Shown here piece by piece: positions 10,239 to 21,119 of a DNA stretch of 64,000 nt. Source of the DNA: Liriodendron chinense (taxonomy: Eukaryota; Streptophyta; Magnoliopsida; Magnoliales; Magnoliaceae); assembly GCA_003013855.2 (NCBI GenBank), contig ML058493.1, positions 310,001 to 374,000 on the forward strand, given 5' to 3'. Positions within the stretch are counted from its first letter, which is position 1. Every line of letters begins with the position of its first letter. A program made the translations under genes and the position numbers. The notes under the pieces are model-generated. The model was not told the origin of the DNA. It did no database searches and worked only from the letters and a program-made list of their open reading frames with translations.

Positions 10239-10860
10239 AATCCTCACCATTAAATCTTTCGGGATGCCATTGGAATGTTTATTTGCCATCCAACCTGCTG
10301 ATAAGGTCATAAAGACCTAGACGAAGAGACCACAAAGATATCATCCTGATCCAAAGCCTTTATGGCCCACAAGAAGTTTTTAATGGTCAATTACCATTGT
10401 TTCTTGTACTGTGGTCCATCTGTGATTTGGATCTACTTCAGTTTTTGGAACATAACCTAAAATGGAATATAACTTAAAATGAGCTTTCATTATGGATGGA
10501 CGACATGGATGTAGTCACATACATCACATAGGCCCCACAGTGAGGGTTCCCACCCACCTTGGTGGATCCAAGGTCTCACATAATTCGCAATCTGCTTACA
10601 ATATTATCGCCTTAAGAAGTTCTTAATGGTAGGGTGTTCAATCAACTCTGTTTCTTAGAGTATGGCCCACCCAATGATTGGATCTTCTTCATTTTTTGGA
10701 TAATGCCCTAAAATAATCTGCAAAATCAGATGAACAGCATGGATATGGAATACACACATTAAGGTGGGCCCCACGGTAAGGGACGTAGTGTCATGGGTGA
10801 GGTCGGGATCTCGCCGAATCCACTTCCATTAAAAAGGGTACCGCAATGTAATTCGGTATT
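10239..10860. repeat. Two partial fold-back MITE copies
   Basis: Right arms of the same family end at about 10,545 (GGATGGACGACATGG, then ACATACATCACATAGGCCCC) and at about 10,785 (GAACAGCATGGATATGG, then CACATTAAGGTGGGCCCCA). Interior phrases such as GCCCACAAGAAGTTTTTAAT are also present. The left arm of the first copy probably lies before the CACTA terminus at 10,238. Confidence 0.55.
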
Positions 10861-10959
10861 AGTGAAGGTATGTTTGTAAATGTTTTTTACATGGTTATGC
10901 TATCATCAGCACTAATGTGCTGGCCCAAAATAATTTCAAGATACAGGAAATCCTTGTAT

Positions 10960-11640
10960 CCTAAAAACAGAGGATCCGCACTCTTTCAAGAAATGTACCC
11001 CCCAAATAAGTTAATGGAAACGTATCATAGAGAAGCCTATGCTCCGAGCAATCTTCTGAGCTAGCTCATTCTTTGCTTTCTGTGGCAAAATAAAACAGCT
11101 TTTATTTCCATTGATTTTCTAACTTGACGCCTTCTCATAGCCTAACAAGAAATCCATCATCACTCAGACCGAGGAGATTCTGCCATTTAAGAAAGAAATG
11201 GTATTGTCAGTAAAAAGAAAATGGGTAATCAGTGGGCATCCCTAAGGCAAATAGAAAGCTTGACATGAACCCAATTCCATGAGATGATGTAATCCTCTAC
11301 TTAGAACTAGTTTACCTAGCAAGATAAAATGTTGGGTGAAATCCGATCTCCTTGTCATATGCCTCTCGATGATCTGAAGAAGCCACATGCTCTTCTATTT
11401 ATGAAAACAGAGAATTAACTCCCATTCCAAAACCTCTGGACCATCTTCACTTATTAATCCTGTGAGAATCCTAACTTTCATAGTACTAGATTAATGAATT
11501 TCCACTCTAGACGGCCATAGGCCTTTTTCATATCAAGTTTGCTAATAAGGTTGCCTCTAATTTTTTGATCTAGCTATTTCATTGACTAACTCACTTGCTA
11601 AAATAATGTTTTCTACTATCAACCTCCCTTAAATAAGCTG
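10960..11640 (-). mobile_element. LINE-F reverse-transcriptase remnant, copy A
   Basis: Read on the - strand, the far end (about 11,555-11,640) gives LISKLDMKKAYGRLEWKF, the conserved LINE RT block around the first catalytic aspartate. The stretch 10,976-11,400 is collinear with 53,050-53,475 downstream of the pseudogene, with shared phrases such as GATTCTGCCATTTA, GAAAGAAATGGTATTGT and AATCAGTGGGCATCCC. It is full of stops and frameshifts. Being shared, it dates the LINE insertion before the duplication. Confidence 0.65.
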
Positions 11641-11703
11641 ATCGCTTCTTTGAAACAATGTGGAGGCGAACCTTCGCTAGCCGCATGATTATTAATTTAG
11701 AGA

Positions 11704-12250
11704 CACTACAACAATAGTGAGCTATAGCAGCGGAATCTTGTTGCAGCTGTATATATGAAAATCTGTCACTACAACATTTAACAATGAATCAACGACAGAT
11801 CACATATCTGTTGCTATATTCTCCATCGATAAATATATAGCGGCGTTAAGTCATCCGCTAATATTACAACATATCGCGGCAGAACTTTCCGCCTCTATAT
11901 GTCATGAACATACAATGGCGATCCTTCCCTTCCGCCGCAGAGTAAGTATTATATCAATATAATTATTTAAGGGCGTCGACGATATGTAGCGGCGGATATA
12001 TCTACCTTTGAAAACATTTATTGACAGAACATTTTGCCTCTGTATGTTGTGAACATACAGGGGTGATCCTTCCCTTCCACCGCAGAATATAGTAATATAA
12101 GGGCATCGATGATATGTAGTGGAAGATATATATTTGCCAGTGGAAAATATTTGGTGGCGGATATATCTGCCTATGAAAATCATCGAACATAGTGGCGGAA
12201 TATTAAATTCGCCGGTATAATATTTTGTATGAAAAAAATGCAGTAGTTGC
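11704..12250. mobile_element. CACTA-type terminus with duplicated subterminal block
   Basis: CACTACAACAATAGTGAGC at 11,704 is a CACTA-type terminal repeat. Inward lie repeated subterminal words such as TAGCGGCGGATATATCT and CCGCCGCAGA. A block of about 140 bp occurs twice: 11,880-12,005 and 12,022-12,145 share CATGAACATACA or GTGAACATACA, followed by GATCCTTCCCTTCC. The other end of the element was not found. The open frames here on the - strand are by-products of the repeats. Confidence 0.6.
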
Positions 12251-13050
12251 CAGGCAACTAGTAGTATCATTTAAAATATCATATTTAAATATTAACATTT
12301 AAAATATAAAGAAATTATTTGAGAAAACTACGAGCATCTTTTGTTTACATTCACGTTGACGTTAATTTACATTCACATCGGTTGTAATTAACAAACTATG
12401 TAATCGTTATTCCAATTCCACTTTCATCCGAAGCAAACTCATTCTTTTTTTAGTATTCTTCACAATTTCTTGTTCTTTCTTCACACGTCCTTCTCCTTAG
12501 CTTCCATCTGTCTCCTCAATTCATCATCTATCGCCTCATGTTGGTCTTGATCGTACTCGTCACACCAATAAAACCAGCAATAATTTTGTCTTCATTTAAT
12601 ATACAACTTTCATCATTAAGCATAAAAAAATGCAAATATCCTATACTTATTCTACTTTTCAAAAACTCCAACAATCTTACCTATAAAGGATATTGTAAAG
12701 TTGTCGCTTGGGATTGGCAGAAGTTTTGGATGATAATACTATATATGATACCCGATTACAAGCACTGTCTATCGAGTGAAATTTATGAGCTTTCCTATTA
12801 TCCATAATGTATGCTATAAAATCATAAATAGAGATTAGAAAATTTTAATAAATTCATCAGTTTACATTTATGTAATAAACTATTTGGAAGAAAAAATGCA
12901 GTTCATCAACAATTAAAAAATTCAGCCACCAAATTAAACAAATCATGAAATGACAACTCACATGTTCTTAATTATAAATATATGCCTAGAACATTGATGA
13001 ACTTATAAAGCGTTAATTTTTTTTCACATATTGTTATAGCTCAAAACGAT
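12251..13050. other. AT-rich non-coding interval
   Basis: An 89-codon open frame at 12,538-12,807 has no recognisable domain, unusual composition and no paralogue in the window. I do not call it a gene. The interval may be CACTA interior or plain intergenic DNA. Confidence 0.4.
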
Positions 13051-13051
13051 A

Positions 13052-13660
13052 ATGTGTAAGACCCGTGCCCTGATTAACTGACTATATGCTTAGTTTCTGG
13101 CATCGACATGCCCTGAGCAGTCCAGATTAACAAGCTCCAATCGAGCGTCCTACTTTTGTATCGTAATGACCTGAGACCTATACCTTGGTGACCGCATAGG
13201 TGCTGTGATTCCAATAGTACTGCATGGCACACCCCATTGCTATACCCAGTACAATCGTTAGCGCATTTCAAAGCGGGTCGCACAATGGATGTTCGGTGCA
13301 TGCCCTACTTACATAAATCCTGAGCAAGTCTTGTCAATCAATTAATTAATCAATCCATCAATTAATCACTCACTTACCCCATCACATTTTCTCTGTCAAT
13401 CTATTACCTATTATGCAAAAGACCCTATTACCCTTACTAAAGTACCCTCTGCTCCCTACAAATCTCCAAACTACCCCTACTTTTCTTCCATTCTCCATGC
13501 AAGAGAGCCCTAAAGTCAACACTTACCCCCTAGCTAGAAATAATCATCCCTCCCTATTTTTCTCTCATTTATATGCTCTCCCCCTTTCTAATACCCTCCC
13601 TAGCTATCTTAAATTCTATATAAATTCTCCAAGCCCCCAAAACCCTCATTAATCTACCAT
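13052..13660 (+). mobile_element. Probable LTR fragment with TATA box
   Basis: TGTAAGACCCGTGCCCTG at 13,052 looks like the start of an LTR. The stretch ends in a core-promoter-like block, TCTATATAAATTCTCC, at about 13,615-13,630, followed by a C/A-rich leader and a (GA)n tract. I found no partner LTR or internal domains, so this is tentative. Confidence 0.4.
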
Positions 13661-13663
13661 TTG

Positions 13664-13665
<2 letters not shown>

Positions 13666-13708
<43 letters not shown>
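13666..13708 (+). repeat. (GA)n microsatellite
   Basis: About 21 uninterrupted AG dinucleotides lie between the LTR-like fragment and the first piece of LINE-A. Confidence 0.9.
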
Positions 13709-13709
<1 letters not shown>

Positions 13710-13719
13710 GAAAAGAGGA

Positions 13720-14325
13720 GAAATTAAAGAAAGATTAAAGTTACAATTAAGGAGGGAGAAATGTCTTTCTTCTCCTCCGCTTTTGCAACTAAAGATTCTG
13801 AACTGATAGGAGACTTTCTGGAAGTTATTCCCTTGACAGCCTCCTCTCCAACAAGGCCCTTATGCTCAATCCTTCTTTGGAAGATGTCAAGCAGGCAGTT
13901 GATTCTTTGCCAATTGACAGTGCTCGAGGCTAGATGGTTTCTCAGGTGCGTTTTCAGAGGGTGCTGGGAAATAGTGGCCTTCTCAATGTAGTAAGATTTC
14001 TCTTCCAAGGAGAAACATCCCTAGGGCATTTATATCTTCTCTCATTTGCCTTATTCTAAAGTCCACCACGCTAGTGAAGGTCTCTGACTTTTTTCTCATA
14101 AGTCTTTTTAATTGTGTTCATAAGGTGTTTTTGAAGTTGATTGTAGGTAGGTTAAGCTCTTTGCTGCCTAAGCTAGTTTCAGAGGAACAATCAACTTTCA
14201 TGCAGGAGAGGTCTATTGCTAAAAGTATTACGCTGATTCAAGAGCTGTTTTGAGACATAAATAGAAAAGTTCGAGGGAACAATCTAATCATCAAGTTGAA
14301 CTCAGAGAAGGCTTATGATAGAGTT
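13720..14325 (+). mobile_element. LINE-A, piece 1 (ORF2, 5' part of RT region)
   Basis: The + strand translates, with frame changes, into the region just before and inside a LINE reverse transcriptase: FFSSAF..LEVIP, then NPSLEDVKQAVDSLPID, then GLDGFSGAF and FRGCWEIV. The matching stretch of LINE-B ORF2 reads EPSLDEVHEAVNSLPLD, so the two LINEs are related. The piece stops at the block ending KAYDRV, exactly where LINE-B is inserted; the reading resumes at 24,317. Its 5' end is truncated near 13,720. Confidence 0.8.
14309..14325 (+). repeat. Left target-site duplication of LINE-B
   Basis: AGGCTTATGATAGAGTT here is repeated exactly at 24,300-24,316. It lies within the RT coding sequence of LINE-A and directly abuts the poly-T (poly-A on the - strand) of LINE-B. 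Confidence 0.9.
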
Positions 14326-14470
14326 TTTTTTTTTTTCAAAAATTTGTTCATATAGATAGAAAAAACACAGTATGGACATTCGGGAGGAGGTCACACGAGA
14401 CTCCACCTATCCTATCTGCACACTTACAAACGCACACTTACAAAAGTACAACGGAAGCCAAAACCCCATA

Positions 14471-17400
14471 TTAGGGTCTTCTAATGTACCCCAATCCCGT
14501 TCTGTCTAGAAAAAGAAGACCCCTAATCCTAGCAGGCAGGTCTGCAGCCGACGAGAATAACCGATTCTGCTGAGAGGAACTGCCCCATCGAGCAAGGCCG
14601 TCCGCCACAGGGTTAGCTTCCCTGAAGGTGTGAAAAATCAAAACCTCCAACTTCCTTTTCAAGGCTGAAAATCTGGCTTGCCAGTACCACATGTTCCAAG
14701 AAGGGGTTCGATGGTGGGAAGAAAGAAGATTTACCACGACCTTCGAATCCGAAAAAACTTCTACTTTGGATATGCCCTTATCCACACATAAAGACAAGCC
14801 CTCAACCAAGGCCTTAATCTCAGCTCTGTTATTAGAGCTTATACCATAAGCCGAGGAGAAAGCGAAAATGACGTCGCCCTCCCTGTTGCGACAAACCCCT
14901 CCACCTCCAGCCTTCCCTGGGTTATCTAGAGCCGAACCATCGACATTGAGAGAGCACCACCCGACCGCTGGCCTCCTCCATTTGATCCCTAAGGGTGAGT
15001 CAGATACTACATGCTTCCCTGTAGCTCCCGTGCCTAAGTGAAGACACGCCCTGGAAGTGCATGACAAACTCTTTCGCGCCTGAAGAAGCTGAAAGGCCCA
15101 GTCCAACCATGCGTGAACATTGCGAATAATGGTCGAGGCATTCAACAAATTCTGATCAAAACGAGCTGCATTTCTAGCCCGCCAAAGTTCCCAAAAAATG
15201 AAACAGGGGGTAAATCCTATCAGCGTCGACAAGCAATTCCTATTGTTGGCCAGCACCCACCATCGGTTTGCTCAGTTTACGGCGAGAAGAAGCTGATGAG
15301 GTAGAGCGGCTGTCCCTAGACGACTTTCAAAATGCCTCCAAACCTGTTCAGCCAAATCTCCTTGAGCGAAAAGATGATCAATGGTTTCAGGTTGGGGAGC
15401 AGACATCGGCGAGCTTCCACAACAAGAACATCTAGAGGCTAAACAGATTCCTCTAGATTGGATTCTTTCGTCGACCGGAATTGCCTTATGAAGAAGTTTC
15501 CAAGTAAAAAGCGAGATTTTTGGGGGCACGACGGAATTCCATACCCATTTGGCCCATGGTTTGGTTGGACCTGCACTTCTATACATACTCCAAGCCGTCT
15601 TAACCTCGAAATCTCCAGACGTTGAAGATGTCCAAACACAGGTATCCGCCTCTGAATTTGTACAGATTCCCTCCTCCTTAATGTGATCTAGCACCATCTT
15701 CGGAAGTAAACTAGCAAAAACTTCCATTGGCTTCAGCCCTTCATGCCCCAAGATAGCCTGTACTTGCGCATCTTTGAGGATGGGAGGAGGGGGCTGAATG
15801 CACCAGTCTTTGAGAGGCCCAAGACCAGTCCAATTGTCGTCCCATAGATGGCATTTCCCACTTCCCACCAACCAACGCACCTTTGATGCTATGGCAGGCA
15901 ACATCTTGCAGATAGACTTCCACAACGGGGAGGCATAGGCTACGTCCGGCATGACACCATTCATATCAAGGCTTCTTCTGTATTTAGAGCTGCAGAAAGA
16001 TCCCCATATCGAGTTGGACGCTTTATATTTGACAGCCCAGGCCAGCTTCATACGAAGAGCACGCATAACACTCTTAATACCCCGAATACCCAAACCACCC
16101 TCTTCAATGGGGGTTGAAATAGTCTTCCAACAGGTCCAATGACATTTCTTTCTACCATCATTCCATCCCCAGAAAAAATTGGAGAAAGCTTTCTCCAGAT
16201 CTTACACCACACTCGAAGGAATGTCAGTCGCTGACAGCAGGTGAATCGGCATCCCACTGAGCACATGTTTAATTAGTGCAAGACGCCCAGCTTGGCCTAA
16301 AATTCTGAGACTCCAACCAGCAATACGGCTCCGTATCTTCTCTAGCATCAGTTGAAAATATATTCTCTTTGGCCTGCCTCGATAGATCGGAATCCCAAGA
16401 TAAGAAAAAGGGGCCTCTCCTTTCTTAAAACTAAGAATAGATTCCACTGTCCTACACCGAGAGGTGGGCTGGTTGGAGGATAAGATGAAAAAACTTTTGT
16501 TGCTGTTAATCTTCTGACCTGAACTCGCTTGGTAGTTTTGAAGGAACAACGCAATGGCCCGGAGGGACTTGGAGCTCCCGTTGGCAAACAAAATGGTGTC
16601 ATCCGCGTAGAGGAGGTGTGAGACCATCTGACAGTGGCTTCGAGTCTGAAAAGGAGAGCAGAAACCTCTTTCCACCAACCTTTTGAAGCCGTGGCTAAGC
16701 ACTTCCGCTGCAAGAATGAACAGCCCCGGCGAAATTGGATCTCCCTGACGAAGACCTCTTGAAGATTTAAAAAATCCACAAGCCTCACCGTTGATTACAA
16801 TGGAGAACCAACAGTTGTTCCAGAGCTTTTCTATCAGATGAATCGAAGACTGCGAAAACCCACATCTTGCCTGCACTTGCTTAAGGAAACCCCATTCTAA
16901 CCGATCGTAAGCCTTTTCCATATCTAGTTTCAGCAGGATGTTCCCTCCTCTAACCTTCCTATCAATGTCACGAAAGATTTCCTAGACAAGAGCACAACTC
17001 TCCACAATGGATCTTCCCTTAATGAACGCCCCTTGCTCCAAGGACACGAGCTTCGGGAGAAAGGAGCTCAGCCTATCTGCTACAATCTTGGAAAAGACTT
17101 TGTATATGCAGTTACATAAGCTAATTGGGCGGAAATCACTGAAGTTAACTGGATTTTCTTTCTTGGGGATTAGGCAGATTAAGGAAGACGTGAAAGCTCT
17201 TGGAATATTCCCTCCACGGAAGAATGTTTGAACAGCTTTGACAACGTCATCACGGACAATGTCCCAGCAGCCCCTGAAAAAAGCCCCTGAAAAACCGTCT
17301 GGACCTGAAGCCGCATCAAGAGGGAGGGAGTTTACCGCCTCATGAACTTCGTCAAGAGAAGGTTCATGCAACAGACCTTGATTGTCTTTAGCTGAAATCA

Positions 17401-18669
17401 AGTTTGGGATCACGTCCAGCAGTTCCTCAATCGGCCTTGTGTTAGAAGCAGACAGAAGGTTTGAAAAATAATCTACAGCTGCCTGCTTAATAACTTGAGG
17501 ATCCGTTGTAACCAATCCTGATTCAAGCCTGATCTTAAGAATCGACATTCTATTGGATTTGACCGAAGCTTGGGTATGAAAGAATTGAGTATTACGATCT
17601 CCTTCGCACAACCAAGAGTTCCTCCTGGATTTCTGTTTCCAAAAAATTTCTTCCTGCAATTCAGCCTGTTGCAACCTGAGCCTAGCTTCCTTCAAGCTGA
17701 GAAGAGCAGAGGACGGATCCTCTGCAGATTGAACACTCTGTTCTGCAAGCAGGAGATTAGCTTCAGCCACCTTGATGTTGTGGAAGACATTTCCAAAGAC
17801 ATCCCTGTTCCAAACTTTGAGAGAGGCCTTCACATTCTTTAATTTTCTGAGAAGTACCAAACTTGGATCACCCACTATGTCTGAAACCCAAGCTGATCTA
17901 ACGAGGTCCATAAAGGAGCCATGAAGCATCCACGTGCGCAGGAATCTGAAAGGACGTGGAAAGGACGGAGCTTTAGCCGGGAAGGAGAGCAACAGGGGAG
18001 AATGATCTGATTGAGAACGTGCAAGGTGTCTGACTTGGAAAGCTGGAAATTTGTTCGTCCATAGGGTGTTGAAGCACGCACGATCTAGGCGCGCCCACTT
18101 TCTGGACATACCCATCTGGTTGTTACACCATGTAAATCGATTTCCCATGCCTGCATCAAACAGCCCCGCGTTTTCCAAAGCTTCAGCAAATTCAGTCGAA
18201 CTAGCCGTGTCGAATAAACCGCTCCCTTTCCTATCAGTGGAAGATAGAACCGTGTTGAAGTCCCCTACAGCAATCCCAGGGAACGATCCACTACTAGCCA
18301 CCAGCTTCAGATCCTCCCAAAGGAGTCTTCTCTCAGCCCTGGAGCACTTGGCATACACCATCGAGGCCACTACCATTGAATCTATTTGTTGCAGTCCCAC
18401 TGCTATTGTCAGCATCTGAGAGGAGGCTTGCACTACGTGAAGCTGAAGCAGAGAGTTGTAAAAAATCCAGACCTTTCCCCCTTCCATCGCATTGGAGCAT
18501 GAGGCATGAAATCCTAGCTTAAGGCCTGTGCTAATTCTTTTATCATCGGAGAGCATGGGTTCCAAAATGGCAATAATATGCGGCTTAAATTCTCTAATTA
18601 AGCGCTTCAGCGACCTGATCGTGGTTTGTTGCCCACCCCTCGAGCGTTCCAGATGAGGATGTTATCCAT
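14471..18669 (-). pseudogene. LINE-B ORF2: endonuclease / reverse transcriptase / RNase H polyprotein
   Basis: ORF2 encodes the enzymes for target-primed reverse transcription. Its ATG at 18,669 overlaps the ORF1 stop (ATGGATAA). A frameshift follows within about 15 codons (near 18,625). The rest stays in one frame to the TAA at 14,471, broken only by stops at 16,982-16,984 (TAG), 16,202-16,204 (TAA) and 15,272-15,274 (TGA). Domain order: an exonuclease-endonuclease-phosphatase domain (about 18,600-17,950) with VGDFNTVL and SDHSPLLL; reverse transcriptase (about 17,350-16,450) with GPDGFSGAF, GLRQGDPISP and LLYADDTILF; a zf-RVT region (about 15,700-15,300); and RNase H (about 15,000-14,540) with NVDGSALDNP, NRAEIKAL, FSDSK and NPVADGLA. 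The RNase H acidic residues look present. The element is not expected to be autonomous. Confidence 0.9.
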
Positions 18670-21114
18670 TCAAGAACTTCGTGTTTGACACGGCCCTTCT
18701 TTTCATCTTTCGCAATCCACCATTCCAATCTCTCAACGGACGTCTATCACCATTAGCAGTCCCTGCTACCTGAACACGCCTGCTTGATTTCCTTTTCATA
18801 AACCTGGTGGCACTGATATTTGACTCATTTTGCTGAACTGGGTGGGTGCTTATCTCTCGATTGGCTGTGGACTGAATGACTACATCTGACTGACGGTGTT
18901 CGATCGATTCCACCAACACCCTTCCTACCTCAAGGTTGTCTGCACATTGATTAACGCAGTCCTTCGGCTCCACAGAGATAACCACAACTTCACTGTCCCC
19001 GTTTACACTATTAGGCAACGTTCCCTGCATCGGAAGCATGCTGTCTACATCGTGGACAGAGGGTAGGTGCTGCAAAGGAGCCCCTGCCTCAGCTTCCATC
19101 GAGGTGGGAGCCATGTCGTCAACCAGTTTTTCCGGAGGGTAGAAGAAAGGGGTGAGGTCTACCGCCAGGTTGATTTCACCCAAACCGCACTGCTGACTAA
19201 TTTCAGGGAAATAGACGGAGTTCCATGCCTCTGCATCTTGGTCTTCAGGTTCCTCTTCAAACATATCGTTAACCTTCAACGAGCTACTTCCCACGGACAG
19301 AGCTTTTGCCACCTTGGGTCTAAGTTCACCATAAACTGCCTCATATACGACATTGGTTCTCGACCAATTGCTTCTAGACTATGATACATCAGATTCTGAA
19401 ACGGGTGGATTTCGCGCGTATATATGTCTGAGGAGGCAGGATTCGAGACAAATGCTTGGACCACCTGGATGGGGGCCTGCTCCGAGCATGTATACTGAGG
19501 CTGGCCACAAATCGGTAAATGGGCAGCCACATTAGCTACTGAATCTTGGTTTTCCACCATCGTCTTCAAAGCATCATGGATGAAACCATTCACAACATGG
19601 GCCTCTACTGGGTTCATGGGGGAGTTGATCGAAATCGTGGTTGAGGGTGGGGGTGGGCATGATACTTGGTTTTGAGGTGGGGCAGGGTATGAATGCTGGT
19701 TCGTAGATGTGGTGTGGGCTTGAATTAGGGGAGGGGCGGGGGATTGGGGATGGTTCATAGGTGGAATTTGGGCTTGGATATGAGGAGGGGTATGGGATGT
19801 GGGATGTACCGTAGGTGGGCTATGGGGGGATGATGGGTCCTGATCTTGTGTGAGGGGTCGGGCCTTGTCTGGTTTTGGGGCTGGGGAAGGTGGTTTGGGT
19901 GGAAGTGGGGGTATGATTGGGGGTGGGTGCGAGGATGATGGAAGATCCGGAGCTGGGGTTGTGGGTGGGGGTGGGCAAAGAGGGTAGTGAAAGGCTTGTT
20001 CCACCCATTGTCGTGTCGATTCACACTGACGAGGACCCCCCTCAGCCTCCACAGAGAGGGCCATTGTATCACCAGATGATTCCACGACTGCCCAGACAGG
20101 GTAGGAAACCGATGATACGATGAGGCTCCTGACCTTGAATAGGTCTACTCCCGGACGTAATGCGACCTTAACCCTGGCAGATAATTGGTTCAGCCCAAGA
20201 AGAGAGCATCTGTCCACTTCAATCACTCGCCCGAACGTCTGACCCAATCCAACGAAAACTGAATTGAACCACGCATGAGATGGAATCCCCTGTAGACGAA
20301 TCCATGTACCCTCTCCTTCCAAGATGGATGGGGGGGTCCATGCCTTCAATTTAGATAACCCCATGAGCCTGTGCAATGAAGAATCAGAGAGGAAAGCTGT
20401 GAGCTCCATGCTTGTCTTAAAAACAAGCAAGAACCGGTCGTTGGCTGTTCTGGATATGTCCACCGCAGCTGCCTTAAACTTCGAGTCTCTGAGGCATTTC
20501 ATCAAACGGATGAGGGGAACATCCTTATGTTCTGCTATTCCCACCAGGGCCAGCCCCAATTCCTGGATTTTCACATCTACCTCAGCTTGGTTAGCTCTGA
20601 CGGATATTTCCTTCAATGGATCTGCATTCGGCACTTCACGAATGGGTGTGATGGGAGGTACATGATGTTTATCCCCTCTAAAAACAGGGGTTCCTCTAGT
20701 GATTTCCAAGAAAGACTGTTGGAGCTGAGGCACATCAGGTGCAGGCAAAGGTAGCATTTTCGGATGGGGGATCTGGGTTGAGGAAGAAGGAAAACCCTTG
20801 GTAAGGGATGTGCCTTGGAACTTCCTTCTCGGTATGGCATGGGCTACTGTAACTACTCTGCCATCAATCCTTTTTCCATGGAAGGTGGTGATGGCTGCAT
20901 AAGCATCGGCTTCATATAGAAATCTTACGAAAGCATATCCCCTATGTTTGAGCACATCCGAGGATTGAGGAAGGAAAACATCATTCACCTTGTTGATCTT
21001 CCCAAAGATCCTGAGCAAATCCTCCTTAGACGTGTCAAAAGTGATGTTTCCCACGAAGACTGTGAAATCTGAATCCGGGGGTTTGGAGTTTCTTCTGCGG
21101 ACTTGCTTCCAACC

Positions 21115-21119
21115 ATTGG
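21115..21119 (+). repeat. Left 5-bp target duplication (ATTGG) of solo LTR L1
   Basis: ATTGG is repeated at 24,172-24,176 on the other side of the 3,052-bp LTR. Five bases is the standard duplication made by LTR-element integrases. Confidence 0.85.

Noticed and set aside
12538..12807. 89-codon hydrophobic open frame
   Set aside because: It has no family resemblance, no duplicate and no promoter context; AT-rich DNA gives such frames by chance.
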